In this document: piece after piece, positions 41,584-51,246 of the stretch
Layout of the letters: each line of letters begins with the position of its first letter
How positions within the stretch are numbered: the stretch's first letter is position 1
Assembly (NCBI GenBank): GCA_002449305.1
Contig: DKDI01000045.1
Location: 62,337-126,336, forward strand
Source: Treponema sp. UBA6852
GTDB taxonomy: Bacteria > Spirochaetota > Spirochaetia > Treponematales > Treponemataceae
Reading direction: 5' to 3'
Length of the DNA stretch: 64,000 nt
The notes under the pieces: generated by a model
Database searches by the model: none
The model's input: the letters and a program-made list of their open reading frames with translations, nothing else
What the model was told of the DNA's origin: nothing
Program-made: the position numbers and the translations under genes

Positions 41584-42864
41584 TTACTTGTTCTTTTCAC
41601 GACCTTCAACAAGCTGAAGCCTCCAGTCGTACTCTTTCTGCTCGTCTTCAATTTCTTGCTTGCGAAATGACTTTGACACTTCTTCAATAACCGAAGCAAT
41701 ATTTATAACGGCATCCACAATGCAAGGCTCAAAATGGCTTCCGCTTGATTCCTTAAAAATTTCAATTGTGCGCTCAATAGAAAACGGCTGTTTATAAGGT
41801 CTCCAGCTTAAAAGAGCGTCAAGAACATCAGCGGCAGCCATTATGCGAGCGCAAAGTGGAATTTCATTTCCTGAAAGTCCGTTCGGATAACCGCTTCCGT
41901 CGTATTTTTCATGGTGGCAGTAAGCCATCTGTTCCGCAATCATATTGAACCAGCCTCTGTTTATCATAGGCAAAAGCTGCACAAGTCTCTTTCCTTCAGC
42001 AGGATGAGCTTTCATCATTTGAAATTCTTCATAAGTGTATTTTCCAGGCTTGTTAAGAATGCTGTCCGGAATATGAACTTTGCCAATGTCGTGCAAGTTT
42101 GCCGCAGCGGAATAAACGGAAATTGCCTGCTCCGTAAGAATTTCCTTGTAATGTCCTTCCTTTACAAGTTCCCTTGAAATAAGCTCGACGTATTTAACAG
42201 TATGGCGAACGTGGTGGCCTGTAAAAAGCTCGTGGCTTTCAAGCATTCTTGGAATAAATTCCATAATCTTCATTTGAGTATCTTTCAGCTGAAAAGCCTT
42301 TGTAAGCGCGCGGCTAAGAGTGGAATGGCTTCTTTTAGAAAGAGCAACCGCTATAATGTAGGAAAAAACAAATTCAATTGTAAAACCTGCGCTCTGCGAA
42401 AAAAAGTAAAAGCTTTCAGTTGTGTTAAAGCTGACACACATAATTTTTGCGCGGAAATAAATTGAAACAATCATAAAAACATAGCAGACAAGCGCAATGC
42501 ATCTTGTAAGCACGGCATTGTAATAAAGACAGCTAAGAAAAACTACAAGCGCATAAGAAATATTTATTCCGATATGTCCGTTTGTTCCCATGTATACCAG
42601 AATCGCCGCCATAACGCAAAGCCCGAAAACCATGGGAATTCTGTGCCAGCGGAAAACATAGACAAAAATGCTCTGAATAATAGAAAATAAAGCTATGACG
42701 ATTCCAAGTGTAACTGAATATGAATAGGGAATTTCAAAAATGCCAATCTTGCTGATAACAATAAAAAGCGGCGCAAGAATATTTCCAAGCAGCAAAATGC
42801 CGGTTGTAAGCCTGTTGACATTTTCAATATTTTCAGCAAAAAACTCTTCATCTTCAACCGGCAC
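41584..42864 (-). CDS. Membrane-anchored HD-GYP domain phosphodiesterase
   Basis: A probable cyclic-di-GMP phosphodiesterase, 426 residues. The N-terminal half has six or so membrane helices (about residues 18-185) and a short helical linker. The HD-GYP half starts near residue 210 with HHVRHTVKYVE and has NLHDIGKVHIPD (metal-binding HD), a further His pair and the HHEKYDGSGYPNGL signature, then IPLCARIMAAADVLDAL. All metal ligands look intact. The start is GTG 42864 with GGGAG six bases upstream. The integral membrane sensor type is not recognised. It is divergent from mraY. Confidence 0.9.
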   Translation of the reverse strand: MPVEDEEFFAENIENVNRLTTGILLLGNILAPLFIVISKIGIFEIPYSYSVTLGIVIALFSIIQSIFVYVFRWHRIPMVFGLCVMAAILVYMGTNGHIGINISYALVVFLSCLYYNAVLTRCIALVCYVFMIVSIYFRAKIMCVSFNTTESFYFFSQSAGFTIEFVFSYIIAVALSKRSHSTLSRALTKAFQLKDTQMKIMEFIPRMLESHELFTGHHVRHTVKYVELISRELVKEGHYKEILTEQAISVYSAAANLHDIGKVHIPDSILNKPGKYTYEEFQMMKAHPAEGKRLVQLLPMINRGWFNMIAEQMAYCHHEKYDGSGYPNGLSGNEIPLCARIMAAADVLDALLSWRPYKQPFSIERTIEIFKESSGSHFEPCIVDAVINIASVIEEVSKSFRKQEIEDEQKEYDWRLQLVEGREKNK

Positions 42865-43055
42865 AGAAAACTCCCTTCACTCTCCCAGCAAGAAAAAAAT
42901 CCGACTTATTAAAAATACTTTGTAAATTATAAAAATATTCCTAGCAAAAATCAACATATCAAATCGGCACGGCTCAGACAAAACAAAAGAATACACATTG
43001 AACGCTGATTGCTTTTATGATATTATTATAAAATTACAATAAAAGGGGTCTTACT

Positions 43056-44126
43056 TTGATTTACTATCTTGGCGGCTTGCTAAAAAACTTTTGGGGACCG
43101 GCTAGGCTTTTTCAGTCATATACAGTTCTTATTGCGCTTGCGCTTTACACAGGATTTTTTCTTTCCAAAGTATTAATTCCAAAATTCTACAAGTATCTTC
43201 CAAGCGACAGAGGAAGAGAATTCACACTGACAAAAGAAGCCGCAAAAGGAAAGCCTACAGGTTCCGGAGCCGTTTTCATAACAATCTTTGTAATACTTTG
43301 CTTTATAATTGTTCCGCTAGATTATCTTCAATCTGGAATTCTTGCGCTTACTTGGCTTATGATGCTTACAGGATTTTTGGACGACAGAAGCTTAAAAGGC
43401 TGGGGAGAATACAGAAAGGCTCTTTTGGATTTTGTGATTGCGGTTGCAGCGGCATTTCTTTTAATGCATTACCTTTCTCAGACTTCTCCAGACGGAAGGC
43501 TTAGATTCTGGTTTCCATTCTTTTCAACTACGATTCACATTCCGTGCTGGCTTTATGTTGCCATAACCGTAATAATGCTTTGGATGTCTGTAAACACAAC
43601 AAACTGCACAGACGGAGTAGACGGATTAAGTTCAACTTTAGTTCTGATTGCTCTTTTGACTATGGGCGCGCTTTTTTATATTGTGCTTGGACACGTTGAT
43701 ATTTCAACATATCTTCTTGTTCCGCATTTAAAAGACGGAGCTTCCTGGGCAATAATAACATTCTGTCTTGCCGGAGTTCTTATGGGCTACTTGTGGCACA
43801 ATGCGTTTCCAAGTTCAGTCCTTATGGGAGACGCAGGCTCACGCGCGCTGGGATTTTTTATTGGCGTTTGCGTAATGGTAAGCGGAAACCCATTCTTATT
43901 CCTTGCAACTTCTTCAATTATTTTTGTAAACGGCGGCGTGGGACTTTTAAAAGTCGCGCTTAAAAGATTCTTCCATATTTCAATTTTTGAAACAGTAAGA
44001 TTTCCTTTGCACGACCACATGAGAAAAAACAAAGGCTGGTCTCCAACGCAAGTGCTTGTCAAGTTTATGATAATTCAGCTTTTAATCACTGTCGCAATGC
44101 TCGGAATATTCTTTAAAATCAGATAA
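43056..44126 (+). CDS. mraY: Phospho-N-acetylmuramoyl-pentapeptide transferase MraY
   Basis: The integral membrane enzyme making lipid I from UDP-MurNAc-pentapeptide and undecaprenyl phosphate, 356 residues with about ten helices. The catalytic motifs are GFLDDRSL (Asp-Asp), NTTNCTDGVDGL, GDAGSRALG and LHDHMRKNKGW. The last replaces the usual HHH by HDH. GKPTGSGAVF near the N-terminus matches the family. The start is TTG 43056, seven bases after GGGG. It stands outside any division/cell-wall cluster. Confidence 0.88.
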   Translation: MIYYLGGLLKNFWGPARLFQSYTVLIALALYTGFFLSKVLIPKFYKYLPSDRGREFTLTKEAAKGKPTGSGAVFITIFVILCFIIVPLDYLQSGILALTWLMMLTGFLDDRSLKGWGEYRKALLDFVIAVAAAFLLMHYLSQTSPDGRLRFWFPFFSTTIHIPCWLYVAITVIMLWMSVNTTNCTDGVDGLSSTLVLIALLTMGALFYIVLGHVDISTYLLVPHLKDGASWAIITFCLAGVLMGYLWHNAFPSSVLMGDAGSRALGFFIGVCVMVSGNPFLFLATSSIIFVNGGVGLLKVALKRFFHISIFETVRFPLHDHMRKNKGWSPTQVLVKFMIIQLLITVAMLGIFFKIR

Positions 44127-44207
44127 GGAGAATTTTTAGTTCTTACAAAATCAAAGCAGCGCATTTTTAAAATCACATACAACACACAAACTAAAGCGAG
44201 GAAAATT

Positions 44208-44615
44208 ATGGGAAAGAAGAACGTTGGAATTATCCAGCATCTTTATTTGGTAGGAATGTTAATTTGTGCCATTGGATTTTTGTGTCCGCAGTTCAAAGCT
44301 CTTGGACAGACAGCAAACGGATTCAGTCTTATTTCAAAAGATTCTTCTATAATAAGCACGGGAATTCTTTTGATTTTTATCGGTGCTGTGGCAGGTGCAG
44401 TTCTTTATTTTGTCAAAGTAAAAAATGCAAAGTTCTTTAAGCTGATTGCACTCGCAGCAAGCATTCTGGGAGGAATAATTCTTGTAGTGCAGATGAACAA
44501 CAGCGCGCTTGCACGTCTTGTTGGAAAAGAATTTCTAAAGCACGCAGCATTTGGATTTTACATGATAATTGCCGGCTGGATTATTGCAATCACAGGATTT
44601 ATAAAAACAAAATAG
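44208..44615 (+). CDS. Small membrane protein with four helices, unknown
   Basis: A 135-residue protein with four hydrophobic segments (about residues 12-30, 48-68, 78-97 and 112-131) separated by short loops with few charges. GAGG lies before the ATG. No family is recognised. A perfect terminator follows directly, so it ends its own unit. Confidence 0.65.
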   Translation: MGKKNVGIIQHLYLVGMLICAIGFLCPQFKALGQTANGFSLISKDSSIISTGILLIFIGAVAGAVLYFVKVKNAKFFKLIALAASILGGIILVVQMNNSALARLVGKEFLKHAAFGFYMIIAGWIIAITGFIKTK

Positions 44616-44623
44616 CCTGTCAT

Positions 44624-44656
44624 AAACATCTTCGGGGTAATGCCCGAAGATGTTTT
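44624..44656 (+). terminator. Intrinsic terminator after the four-helix protein
   Basis: Perfect 13-base arms AAACATCTTCGGG (44624-44636) and CCCGAAGATGTTT (44643-44655) with a six-base loop. Only four T follow directly, but a longer T-run follows about 10 bases on. Confidence 0.7.
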
Positions 44657-44765
44657 CAGCTGATTATTTTTTTGAAACGCTTGCAAAGTCCGCGGAACTT
44701 TTTTATATTTTTTATATAAACATTGCATGCAAAATATACAAATCAGGGAAGGAAAATATTAAGTG

Positions 44766-44817
44766 TATAATGTATAAGGTGCTAGCTTTCAAAACTTATC
44801 TAACTTTTGAAAGCTAG
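44766..44817 (+). promoter_or_regulatory. -10 element and perfect 13-base inverted repeat before the NYN gene
   Basis: TATAAT (44766-44771) is followed by arms CTAGCTTTCAAAA (44782-44794) and TTTTGAAAGCTAG (44805-44817) with a ten-base loop. No T-run follows. The repeat would fold in the 5' part of the mRNA or serve as a protein-binding operator. Confidence 0.55.
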
Positions 44818-44860
44818 TCTAAGCAATATACACGGAATAAAAATATACGGAGGATATATC

Positions 44861-45796
44861 ATGGAAGACATCGCAAGAGCCTGTTTCGTTATAGACGGAA
44901 ATTATACAAGAAAAGGCTTTTCACACTTGGCGCAAGATGGAATTGACGGAAATTACTACTCAATAAATTTTGCAGCTCTCACAGAATACACTTCTTCACT
45001 TATTGAAGCGGAAACTGGAAAAAGATGCGTTTTCTCGGACAAAAAAGTGTTCATGGGAACGAATGCGGAATTTGACCGTGAAAACCAGAAATTCTACAGG
45101 GCATTGGACGAAGCTGGATTTCAGCGCAACACATTCAACTTACGCTCGCAGGAAAACTCAAACGGAAGGCTTCCCACATTAAAAGAAGATGCTGTAGACA
45201 CAACAATTGTATTCAACACAGCAAAAGAATTCTACACAAAAAGCCGCGATGAACGGTTTGACACGCTTGTTCTTTATGCAGGAGACGGAGATCTTTCAGT
45301 TCTTGTTTCAGGCCTGAAAGCGGAAGGCGTGCGAGTTTTCGTTATCTATTACGATTTTAAAACGCCAATTTCAATTACAAGAGCTTCGCAGAATTTGCTT
45401 GAAACCGCAGACAAAGCAATCAGCATTTCAAGTCTTCTTGATGAACGTGTTTCCCAGCAGATAAAATCAATCTTTACAAAAATAGATGCGCCAGAACAAG
45501 GATTTCAAGTTCACTACAAGCCTGGAGTTAGGAGCACATTTGAAATGGCAACACAACCTTTTGTCTTGCCTGAAAAACTTATTATAGATGGAATTTCCAA
45601 CTGCCGAAAAGACGATGACGGATGGGTACTTGTTGCTCAGCTTGGAAAATCAATTGAATACAAAATGGGCACAAAGCTTCCGTTTGGAACAAAACTCCGA
45701 GCGGAACTTGCAAGATACCCAAAAACTTTTGAAACAAAAGAAGTGCCGGCATTCAGCGTAAGAGTAAAACCAACGGCATTGCAACATAAAAGCTGA
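44861..45796 (+). CDS. NYN-domain (PIN-like) nuclease with OST-HTH/LOTUS-like tail
   Basis: A 311-residue protein. The N-terminal about 190 residues are a NYN (LabA/DUF88) domain with three acidic positions expected for metal-dependent RNA cleavage: Asp in CFVIDGNYTR, AVDTTIVFNTAK and VLYAGDGDLSVLV. The C-terminal 75 residues match the OST-HTH/LOTUS pattern (DDDGWVLVAQLGKSIEYK, then TKLRAELARYPKTFE), an RNA-binding fold. Together they suggest an RNA-targeting enzyme; the substrate is unknown. ATG 44861 has GGAGG before it; the longer frame from 44807 begins within the hairpin. Confidence 0.82.
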   Translation: MEDIARACFVIDGNYTRKGFSHLAQDGIDGNYYSINFAALTEYTSSLIEAETGKRCVFSDKKVFMGTNAEFDRENQKFYRALDEAGFQRNTFNLRSQENSNGRLPTLKEDAVDTTIVFNTAKEFYTKSRDERFDTLVLYAGDGDLSVLVSGLKAEGVRVFVIYYDFKTPISITRASQNLLETADKAISISSLLDERVSQQIKSIFTKIDAPEQGFQVHYKPGVRSTFEMATQPFVLPEKLIIDGISNCRKDDDGWVLVAQLGKSIEYKMGTKLPFGTKLRAELARYPKTFETKEVPAFSVRVKPTALQHKS

Positions 45797-45821
45797 TTAA
45801 AAATCACAATTGAGGCTAGTT

Positions 45822-46676
45822 ATGAAGAAACAATTTCTTTTTGTTTTATTTACAATTTTTATTTCCGCATTTTTATTTTGCCAGTCTTCTGCTCCCAAAA
45901 AAACAAAGCCAGCGAATTCTGTTTCCACCAGCAGAAAAAACAGCAACGCTTCGGGCAAAAAAAGAAATCAGCAAAAAGCACAAACCAATGCCAAGAACAA
46001 GCAAAATTCTAGCAAAACTGCAAACTCCAAATCAAAAAGCAAAAATTCTTTATGGAACATTAAATCGCTTGACACTGCAAGAAACGTTGATTACTTGGAC
46101 GATTTTGAAAAAAACGTAATTCTGGAAATGAACAAGGCAAGAACAAATCCAAAGCAATACGCTGATTTATATATTGTTCCAAGGCTAGAGAATTTCGATG
46201 GATATAACTATGTTGAAAAAAAAATGTCGGCGGCAGGTCCATACAACAGAACAACCCGCACAACAGAAGGTCCTGCGGCTGTAAAAGAATGCATAAACTA
46301 TATGTACAATCAAAGTCCACGCGCTCCGCTTCTTCCATCTAAAGCACTCACGTGCGCTGCAAGAGACCATGCGGAAACCCAAGTAGTAACTGACCAGCTT
46401 GGACACAAAGGAGTTGACGGCTCGACGCCATTTGAAAGAATAGGAAAATATGGCATATTCATGGCGACAGCTGAGAACATATTTTATTGCGTAGACACCG
46501 CAAGAAATACAGTTGTAAAATTTTTAATTGACGACGGAGTAGATTCACGCGGACACAGAAAAAATATTATGAACAGAAAGTACAATTTAGCCGGCGTAGG
46601 ATATGCTGAATGCAAAGAAAATAGAAGAGATGAATGTGTAATCGACTTTGCACAAAGTTATACAGAGAATGAATAA
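45822..46676 (+). CDS. Secreted CAP (SCP/PR1-like) domain protein
   Basis: A 284-residue protein. A signal peptide (to about residue 22, near FCQSS) is followed by a Lys/Asn/Ser-rich stretch of about 50 residues with many KxK patterns, possibly binding acidic polymers or the wall. The CAP domain then starts at about residue 90 (EKNVILEMNKARTNPKQYA). Candidate metal-site residues are in RDHAETQVV, TAENIFY and SRGHRKNIMN (His/Glu). CAP proteins in bacteria are mostly uncharacterised. GAGG precedes ATG 45822. Confidence 0.82.
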   Translation: MKKQFLFVLFTIFISAFLFCQSSAPKKTKPANSVSTSRKNSNASGKKRNQQKAQTNAKNKQNSSKTANSKSKSKNSLWNIKSLDTARNVDYLDDFEKNVILEMNKARTNPKQYADLYIVPRLENFDGYNYVEKKMSAAGPYNRTTRTTEGPAAVKECINYMYNQSPRAPLLPSKALTCAARDHAETQVVTDQLGHKGVDGSTPFERIGKYGIFMATAENIFYCVDTARNTVVKFLIDDGVDSRGHRKNIMNRKYNLAGVGYAECKENRRDECVIDFAQSYTENE

Positions 46677-46718
46677 GAGAAGTTGCAGGTTGACTTGGAA
46701 AATTTTCCCTCTTAAATT

Positions 46719-47363
46719 TTAAAAGCCAAAAACTCTTTCTTTGACTTTTGAAAACTTTTTTGTGATAAATCCAAGAATAAAGCCGACTAGAATCGCCGCA
46801 ATCACAGTTCCAATGCCAACACTGCCAAAGTTGTGCAAAGCAAAAAGACAAGTTGCCACAGAAACAAGCACCATCAGGCAGTCGAATGCAATTTTCACTT
46901 TTGCAAATTCAATTTTTGTGACTCTTGAAATTACGCCCATGCAGCCCTCTCCTGCTAGCGGAACAATATTCGCCGGAACATAAAAGAAAATTCCAATTGC
47001 AACAAAAACACAACTTAGCAAAGACAATGCAAGGCGCAAAATAAAAAATTCTGGAGTTGGAAAAAAATCAGCAAGAAAATTGCAAAGCGTTGTAAATTTT
47101 CCGAAAACAATGCCAACAGGAATTTGCAGAAGGACGAGAAGAGAAAAGTTTTTCCGCAAAATCAAAAGTTGAATAAGAACCAAGGCACAATGAAAAATTA
47201 TCGTTGCGTTTCCCATTTCAATTCCAAAAACGCGCGTCATTGTATACGGAATCGAGCTGACAGGAGAAACTCCAAGATTTGATTTTACAGAAAGAGCGAT
47301 ACCGATTGTCATAACAAAAAGTCCGGCAAAATACACTGAAAGGCGGAGTATTAATTTTTTCAT
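46719..47363 (-). CDS. YczE/YitT-like multi-pass membrane protein
   Basis: A 214-residue protein with five hydrophobic segments and the pattern GIALSVKSNLGVSP after the first helix, typical of the YczE family, and AGEGCMGVISR. Function is not established. ATG 47363 is preferred over upstream codons because GGCAGG lies before it and homology starts there. It is the last gene of the long minus-strand run and overlaps nothing; avtA stops 10 bases upstream. Confidence 0.78.
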   Translation of the reverse strand: MKKLILRLSVYFAGLFVMTIGIALSVKSNLGVSPVSSIPYTMTRVFGIEMGNATIIFHCALVLIQLLILRKNFSLLVLLQIPVGIVFGKFTTLCNFLADFFPTPEFFILRLALSLLSCVFVAIGIFFYVPANIVPLAGEGCMGVISRVTKIEFAKVKIAFDCLMVLVSVATCLFALHNFGSVGIGTVIAAILVGFILGFITKKFSKVKERVFGF

Positions 47364-47373
47364 TTGCCTGCCT

Positions 47374-48651
47374 TTATGAATTTGCTTTGTAGGTTTCTGC
47401 AATAATTCTGATTCCGTCTTCAAGCTCATCATCGGGGCGTGCATAATTTATTCTTATGCACTTTGAATAATGCGGATGGTCTTTAAATGCGCCTACATTT
47501 CCGAAGAAAAAATATTCGCCAGGAACAACTACAACGCCCTGCTCCTTAAGTTTTTTGTAAAGTTCCTTTGTTGTGATTTTTAGTTTTCGCATTAAAATCC
47601 ACAAGAAAATCGAACCTTCACCTTTATGCACTGCATAATCAGTTCCTGCAAAATATTTATGCACAAGGCTTTGGGCAAATTTATTTTTCTTTTCGTAATA
47701 CGGACGCACAAAATTTGAAGCGGCTTCAATCAGTTTTCCGCTTTCAATAAGATTAGAAGCAATCGCCTGGCCAAGACTTCCTGAAGCAAGCGCAATTATC
47801 GAATTCAAATTTGAAAGAGCAGTAACAATTTCTTTTCTGGCAATTATAATTCCAGTGCGTAAACTTGGAAGACCTATTTTGGAAAGGCTCATGCTAAGAA
47901 TTACATTTTCATTCCAGAAAGGTTTTGCATCATTGAAAATTATATGCGGCCACGGAAGACCATAAGCGTTGTCAATAATCAGTGGAATAGAATGATCCTT
48001 TGCAAGCGCAGACATCCGCATAACTTCCTCATCGGTAAGAACATTGCCTGTAGGATTTGTGGGACGGCTTACGCAAAGGGCTGCAATGCTATTGTCCTTG
48101 TTAAGACGCTCCTCAAGTTTTTCAAAGTCAACAAAATATTTAAAAGTGTTGTCACTGTATTCTTCAAAGCGTGAAGGAATACTTTCAAAAGTTTCGCTTT
48201 CAATTCCCTGATCCGCATAACCTACATATTCAGGCACAAGTGGAAATAAAATTTTCTTTTTAGTTTTTTTTCCATCTGACGAAGTGAATGTTCCAGAAAG
48301 AAGATTAAAAAGATAAAAGCACGCGCTTTGGCTTCCGTTGCACACAGCAATATTTTCTGGCTTTACATTCCATCCGAAATTTTTTGAAAAAAAAGTTGCG
48401 ACAGAATTTATAAATGTATTTTTTCCCTGCGGTCCATCGTATTTTCCAATCAAATCTTCAAACGCACGGCCATCTTTCATTATGCGTTCCATTTCGGCGC
48501 GGTACATTTTTTCAAGTTCTGGAATCTGCGCAGGATTTCCTCCTCCAAGCGCACAAAGTTTTTTTCCTTCAGGAAGAGGCGCACCCAAGTCTTCCATCAA
48601 TTGTAAAATTCCAGACTCTCCTGTAAGTTTTTTTCCAAAATCTGAAAACAT
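47374..48651 (-). CDS. avtA: Valine-pyruvate aminotransferase AvtA
   Basis: A PLP enzyme of fold type I, 425 residues, making valine or alanine by transamination with pyruvate. It is close to E. coli AvtA along its length: SGILQLMEDL, GGGNPAQIPE, YDGPQGK, NGSQSACFYLFNL, CVSRPTNPTGN and the PLP-Lys in SMSLSKIGLPSLRTG. AGGA precedes the ATG. It lies behind clpC on the same strand, with a 19-base gap. Confidence 0.93.
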   Translation of the reverse strand: MFSDFGKKLTGESGILQLMEDLGAPLPEGKKLCALGGGNPAQIPELEKMYRAEMERIMKDGRAFEDLIGKYDGPQGKNTFINSVATFFSKNFGWNVKPENIAVCNGSQSACFYLFNLLSGTFTSSDGKKTKKKILFPLVPEYVGYADQGIESETFESIPSRFEEYSDNTFKYFVDFEKLEERLNKDNSIAALCVSRPTNPTGNVLTDEEVMRMSALAKDHSIPLIIDNAYGLPWPHIIFNDAKPFWNENVILSMSLSKIGLPSLRTGIIIARKEIVTALSNLNSIIALASGSLGQAIASNLIESGKLIEAASNFVRPYYEKKNKFAQSLVHKYFAGTDYAVHKGEGSIFLWILMRKLKITTKELYKKLKEQGVVVVPGEYFFFGNVGAFKDHPHYSKCIRINYARPDDELEDGIRIIAETYKANS

Positions 48652-48669
48652 TTTTTATCCTCGTTTTTT

Positions 48670-51237
48670 TTATGAAAGTTGATTTGCTTCCTGCGCCGAA
48701 AGTTCTTGCATTTTCTTTGCAGCTGCTGCTCTCTTTTTTTTCTTGCTGAGTTTTAATGAAATAGTTCCGTCAACGCAATCCACGGAAACTGTTTCGCCTT
48801 CCGCATTTTCATTTTGCAAAAGAAGATTTGCAAGAGGATCTTCAATTTCTTTTTGAAGCAAACGGCGCATAGGGCGTGCTCCCATTGAAGGTTCATATCC
48901 GTGCTCAACAAGATATTCCCTAGCTTTTGGCTTAAGCGTAAGTGAAATTAATTTTTCAGCAAGACGGTCTTCAAGTTCTTTAATTTGAATTTCGAGTATG
49001 GACGCAATTTGTTTTTTTGAAAGCGCATCGAAAACTATCACATCGTCAATTCGGTTAAGAAGTTCAGGCGACATTATTTTTTTGAGTTCTTCCATTGCGC
49101 TGGATTTTATTTCGCTGTACGGAACAATTCCTTCTTTTGCAGCAGAAAACCCCATTTTGCTTTCCGCAGTAATTTCTCTTGCGCCCGCATTGCTGGTCAT
49201 AATGATAACTGTATTTTTGAAGCTTACGGTATGACCAAGGTTATCCTTTAATTCACCCTCTTCAAGAAGCTGAAGTAAAAGATTATAAATGTCGTGGTGA
49301 GCCTTTTCAATTTCATCAAGGAGCACAACTGAATATGGACGCTGGCGAACTTGTTCCGTAAGCAGACCTCCTTCTTCATAGCCAATGTATCCAGGAGGCG
49401 CACCAACAAGACGAGATGCATTTTGTTTTTCCATGTAGTCGCTCATATCTACACGAATCAAGGCTTCTTCCGTTCCAAAAAGAAATTTCGCAAGCGACTT
49501 TGCAAACTGAGTTTTTCCAACGCCAGTAGGACCAAGAAAAATAAAAGAACCTACAGGACGTTTATGTGAAGAAATACCGGCTTTGCTTCTTCGGACTGCG
49601 CTACAAATTGAAGCAACAGCCTCATCCTGACCTATAACTTCTTCATGCAAAATTTTTTCCATATTTAAAAGACGTCCGGACTTTCCTTCATCCAACTTTG
49701 AAACATCAATTCCAGAAATTTCACTTATAATCTTGCAGACATCATCCGCACAAACACGGCGTTTTTTTGCAGCGTCAGAAGATTTCCATTTGCGGTTTAA
49801 ATCATCTATTCTTGAACGCAGTAAATTTATGTGATCCCTGATATATGCGGCTTTTTCATATTCCTGCGAAGCAACAAGCTCTCTCTTCTGCTCATTATAT
49901 CTTGCGTATTCTGATTCAAGCTTATCCAATTCTTCAGGGCGGACATCCTCCTGCAATTTTTTTGCTGCTCCAGCTTCGTCAAGAATATCAATTGCTTTGT
50001 CCGGCAAGAAACGTTCAGAAATATATCGTTTGCTGTATTTTACAATAAGTGGAATCACATCATCTTCATAAACAACATGGTGAAATTCTTCATAATATTT
50101 TTTTAGTCCAAAAAGAATTTTTTGAGTTTCATCTTCAGAAGGCTCTTCAACTTTTACAGTCTGAAATCTTCTTACAAGCGCAGAATCTTTTTCAAAATAT
50201 TTTCGATATTCCTTTGTCGTAGTCGCTCCAATCATCTGAAGCTCACCGCGGCTTAGAGCAGGCTTTATCATGTTGCTTGCATCCATTGAGCCTTCCGGTC
50301 CGCCAGCACCAATTATAGTATGAAGCTCGTCAACAAAAAGAATAATATTTTTTGATTCCTTGATTTCTTTCATTACACGTTTGAGCCGCTCTTCAAATTC
50401 GCCGCGATACTTTGTGCCGGCAATCATTGCAGCCAAGTCAAGCTGAAGAAGCCTTTTTCCAAGAAGGTCAGCAGGAACTTTACCGTTCGCAATGCGCTGC
50501 GCAAGGGATTCTGCAATTGCAGTTTTTCCAACGCCCGGTTCTCCAACAAGGACAGGATTATTTTTTGTGCGACGACTTAAAATCTGAATTGTGCGTAAAA
50601 CTTCTTTTTCACGTCCAACAACAGGATCTAAATTTCCGTCCTTTGCATCTTGGGTTAAGTCCCTTGAAAACTGCGCAAGAATTCCTGACAGTTTTTGTTT
50701 TCTTTGCGCGCTTCCATCCGCCATAAAAGGAACAGGTGTTTCTTGTGAAAAATTTCCGCCTGAAAAATCTTTTGAATCTTTTACAGCAGAAGAAGGTATT
50801 TTACGCTGAATATCGGCAATCGCTTTTTTGACCTGATCAATGGAAATTCCTGCGCGCTTTAAATATGCCCACAAAAGGGAACGTTCCTCTGTAGCTGCGG
50901 CAAACAAAAGATGTTCTGTTCCAACATAGTTGCACTGCATTGTCTTTGCATCGAATGCAGCCTGATTCAAAAACCTTTCTGTACGATCAGAATTTGGAAT
51001 TGTCTTTAGTTCCGTATCTGGAAAACGAGAAGGCAAACTTTGTTCAATCGCAAGTTGAAGAGTAAGAACATTTATTCTAAGCTGCTGAAGCACAACATAT
51101 CCAAGACCTTCCGCAGATTTTAAAAGCGCAAGTATAATATGCTCCGGCTCAATCTGCCGACTTCCTAAAAAATAAGCTTCATCTTGAGCAAGTGCGACCA
51201 AAATGCGCTGTGCTCTAGGAGAAAAATTTTCGTACAT
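48670..51237 (-). CDS. clpC: ATP-dependent unfoldase ClpC
   Basis: A HSP100/AAA+ unfoldase that feeds ClpP, 855 residues. It has an N-terminal Clp-N repeat domain (to about residue 145), AAA1 with Walker A GEPGVGKT, a middle segment with a UVR motif (ASQEYEKAAYIRDHINLLRS) typical of ClpC rather than ClpB, AAA2 with GPTGVGKT and the Clp C-terminal domain. The middle domain in ClpC normally receives McsB/MecA-type adaptors. It shares an operon with mcsA and mcsB upstream (9-base gap to mcsB). clpP is not in the window. Confidence 0.95.
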   Translation of the reverse strand: MYENFSPRAQRILVALAQDEAYFLGSRQIEPEHIILALLKSAEGLGYVVLQQLRINVLTLQLAIEQSLPSRFPDTELKTIPNSDRTERFLNQAAFDAKTMQCNYVGTEHLLFAAATEERSLLWAYLKRAGISIDQVKKAIADIQRKIPSSAVKDSKDFSGGNFSQETPVPFMADGSAQRKQKLSGILAQFSRDLTQDAKDGNLDPVVGREKEVLRTIQILSRRTKNNPVLVGEPGVGKTAIAESLAQRIANGKVPADLLGKRLLQLDLAAMIAGTKYRGEFEERLKRVMKEIKESKNIILFVDELHTIIGAGGPEGSMDASNMIKPALSRGELQMIGATTTKEYRKYFEKDSALVRRFQTVKVEEPSEDETQKILFGLKKYYEEFHHVVYEDDVIPLIVKYSKRYISERFLPDKAIDILDEAGAAKKLQEDVRPEELDKLESEYARYNEQKRELVASQEYEKAAYIRDHINLLRSRIDDLNRKWKSSDAAKKRRVCADDVCKIISEISGIDVSKLDEGKSGRLLNMEKILHEEVIGQDEAVASICSAVRRSKAGISSHKRPVGSFIFLGPTGVGKTQFAKSLAKFLFGTEEALIRVDMSDYMEKQNASRLVGAPPGYIGYEEGGLLTEQVRQRPYSVVLLDEIEKAHHDIYNLLLQLLEEGELKDNLGHTVSFKNTVIIMTSNAGAREITAESKMGFSAAKEGIVPYSEIKSSAMEELKKIMSPELLNRIDDVIVFDALSKKQIASILEIQIKELEDRLAEKLISLTLKPKAREYLVEHGYEPSMGARPMRRLLQKEIEDPLANLLLQNENAEGETVSVDCVDGTISLKLSKKKKRAAAAKKMQELSAQEANQLS

Positions 51238-51246
51238 ATAGGAACC

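Noticed and set aside
44723..44732. Palindrome TTGCATGCAA upstream of the NYN gene
   Set aside because: Ten bases is short enough to occur by chance in AT-rich DNA; not placed at a convincing promoter.
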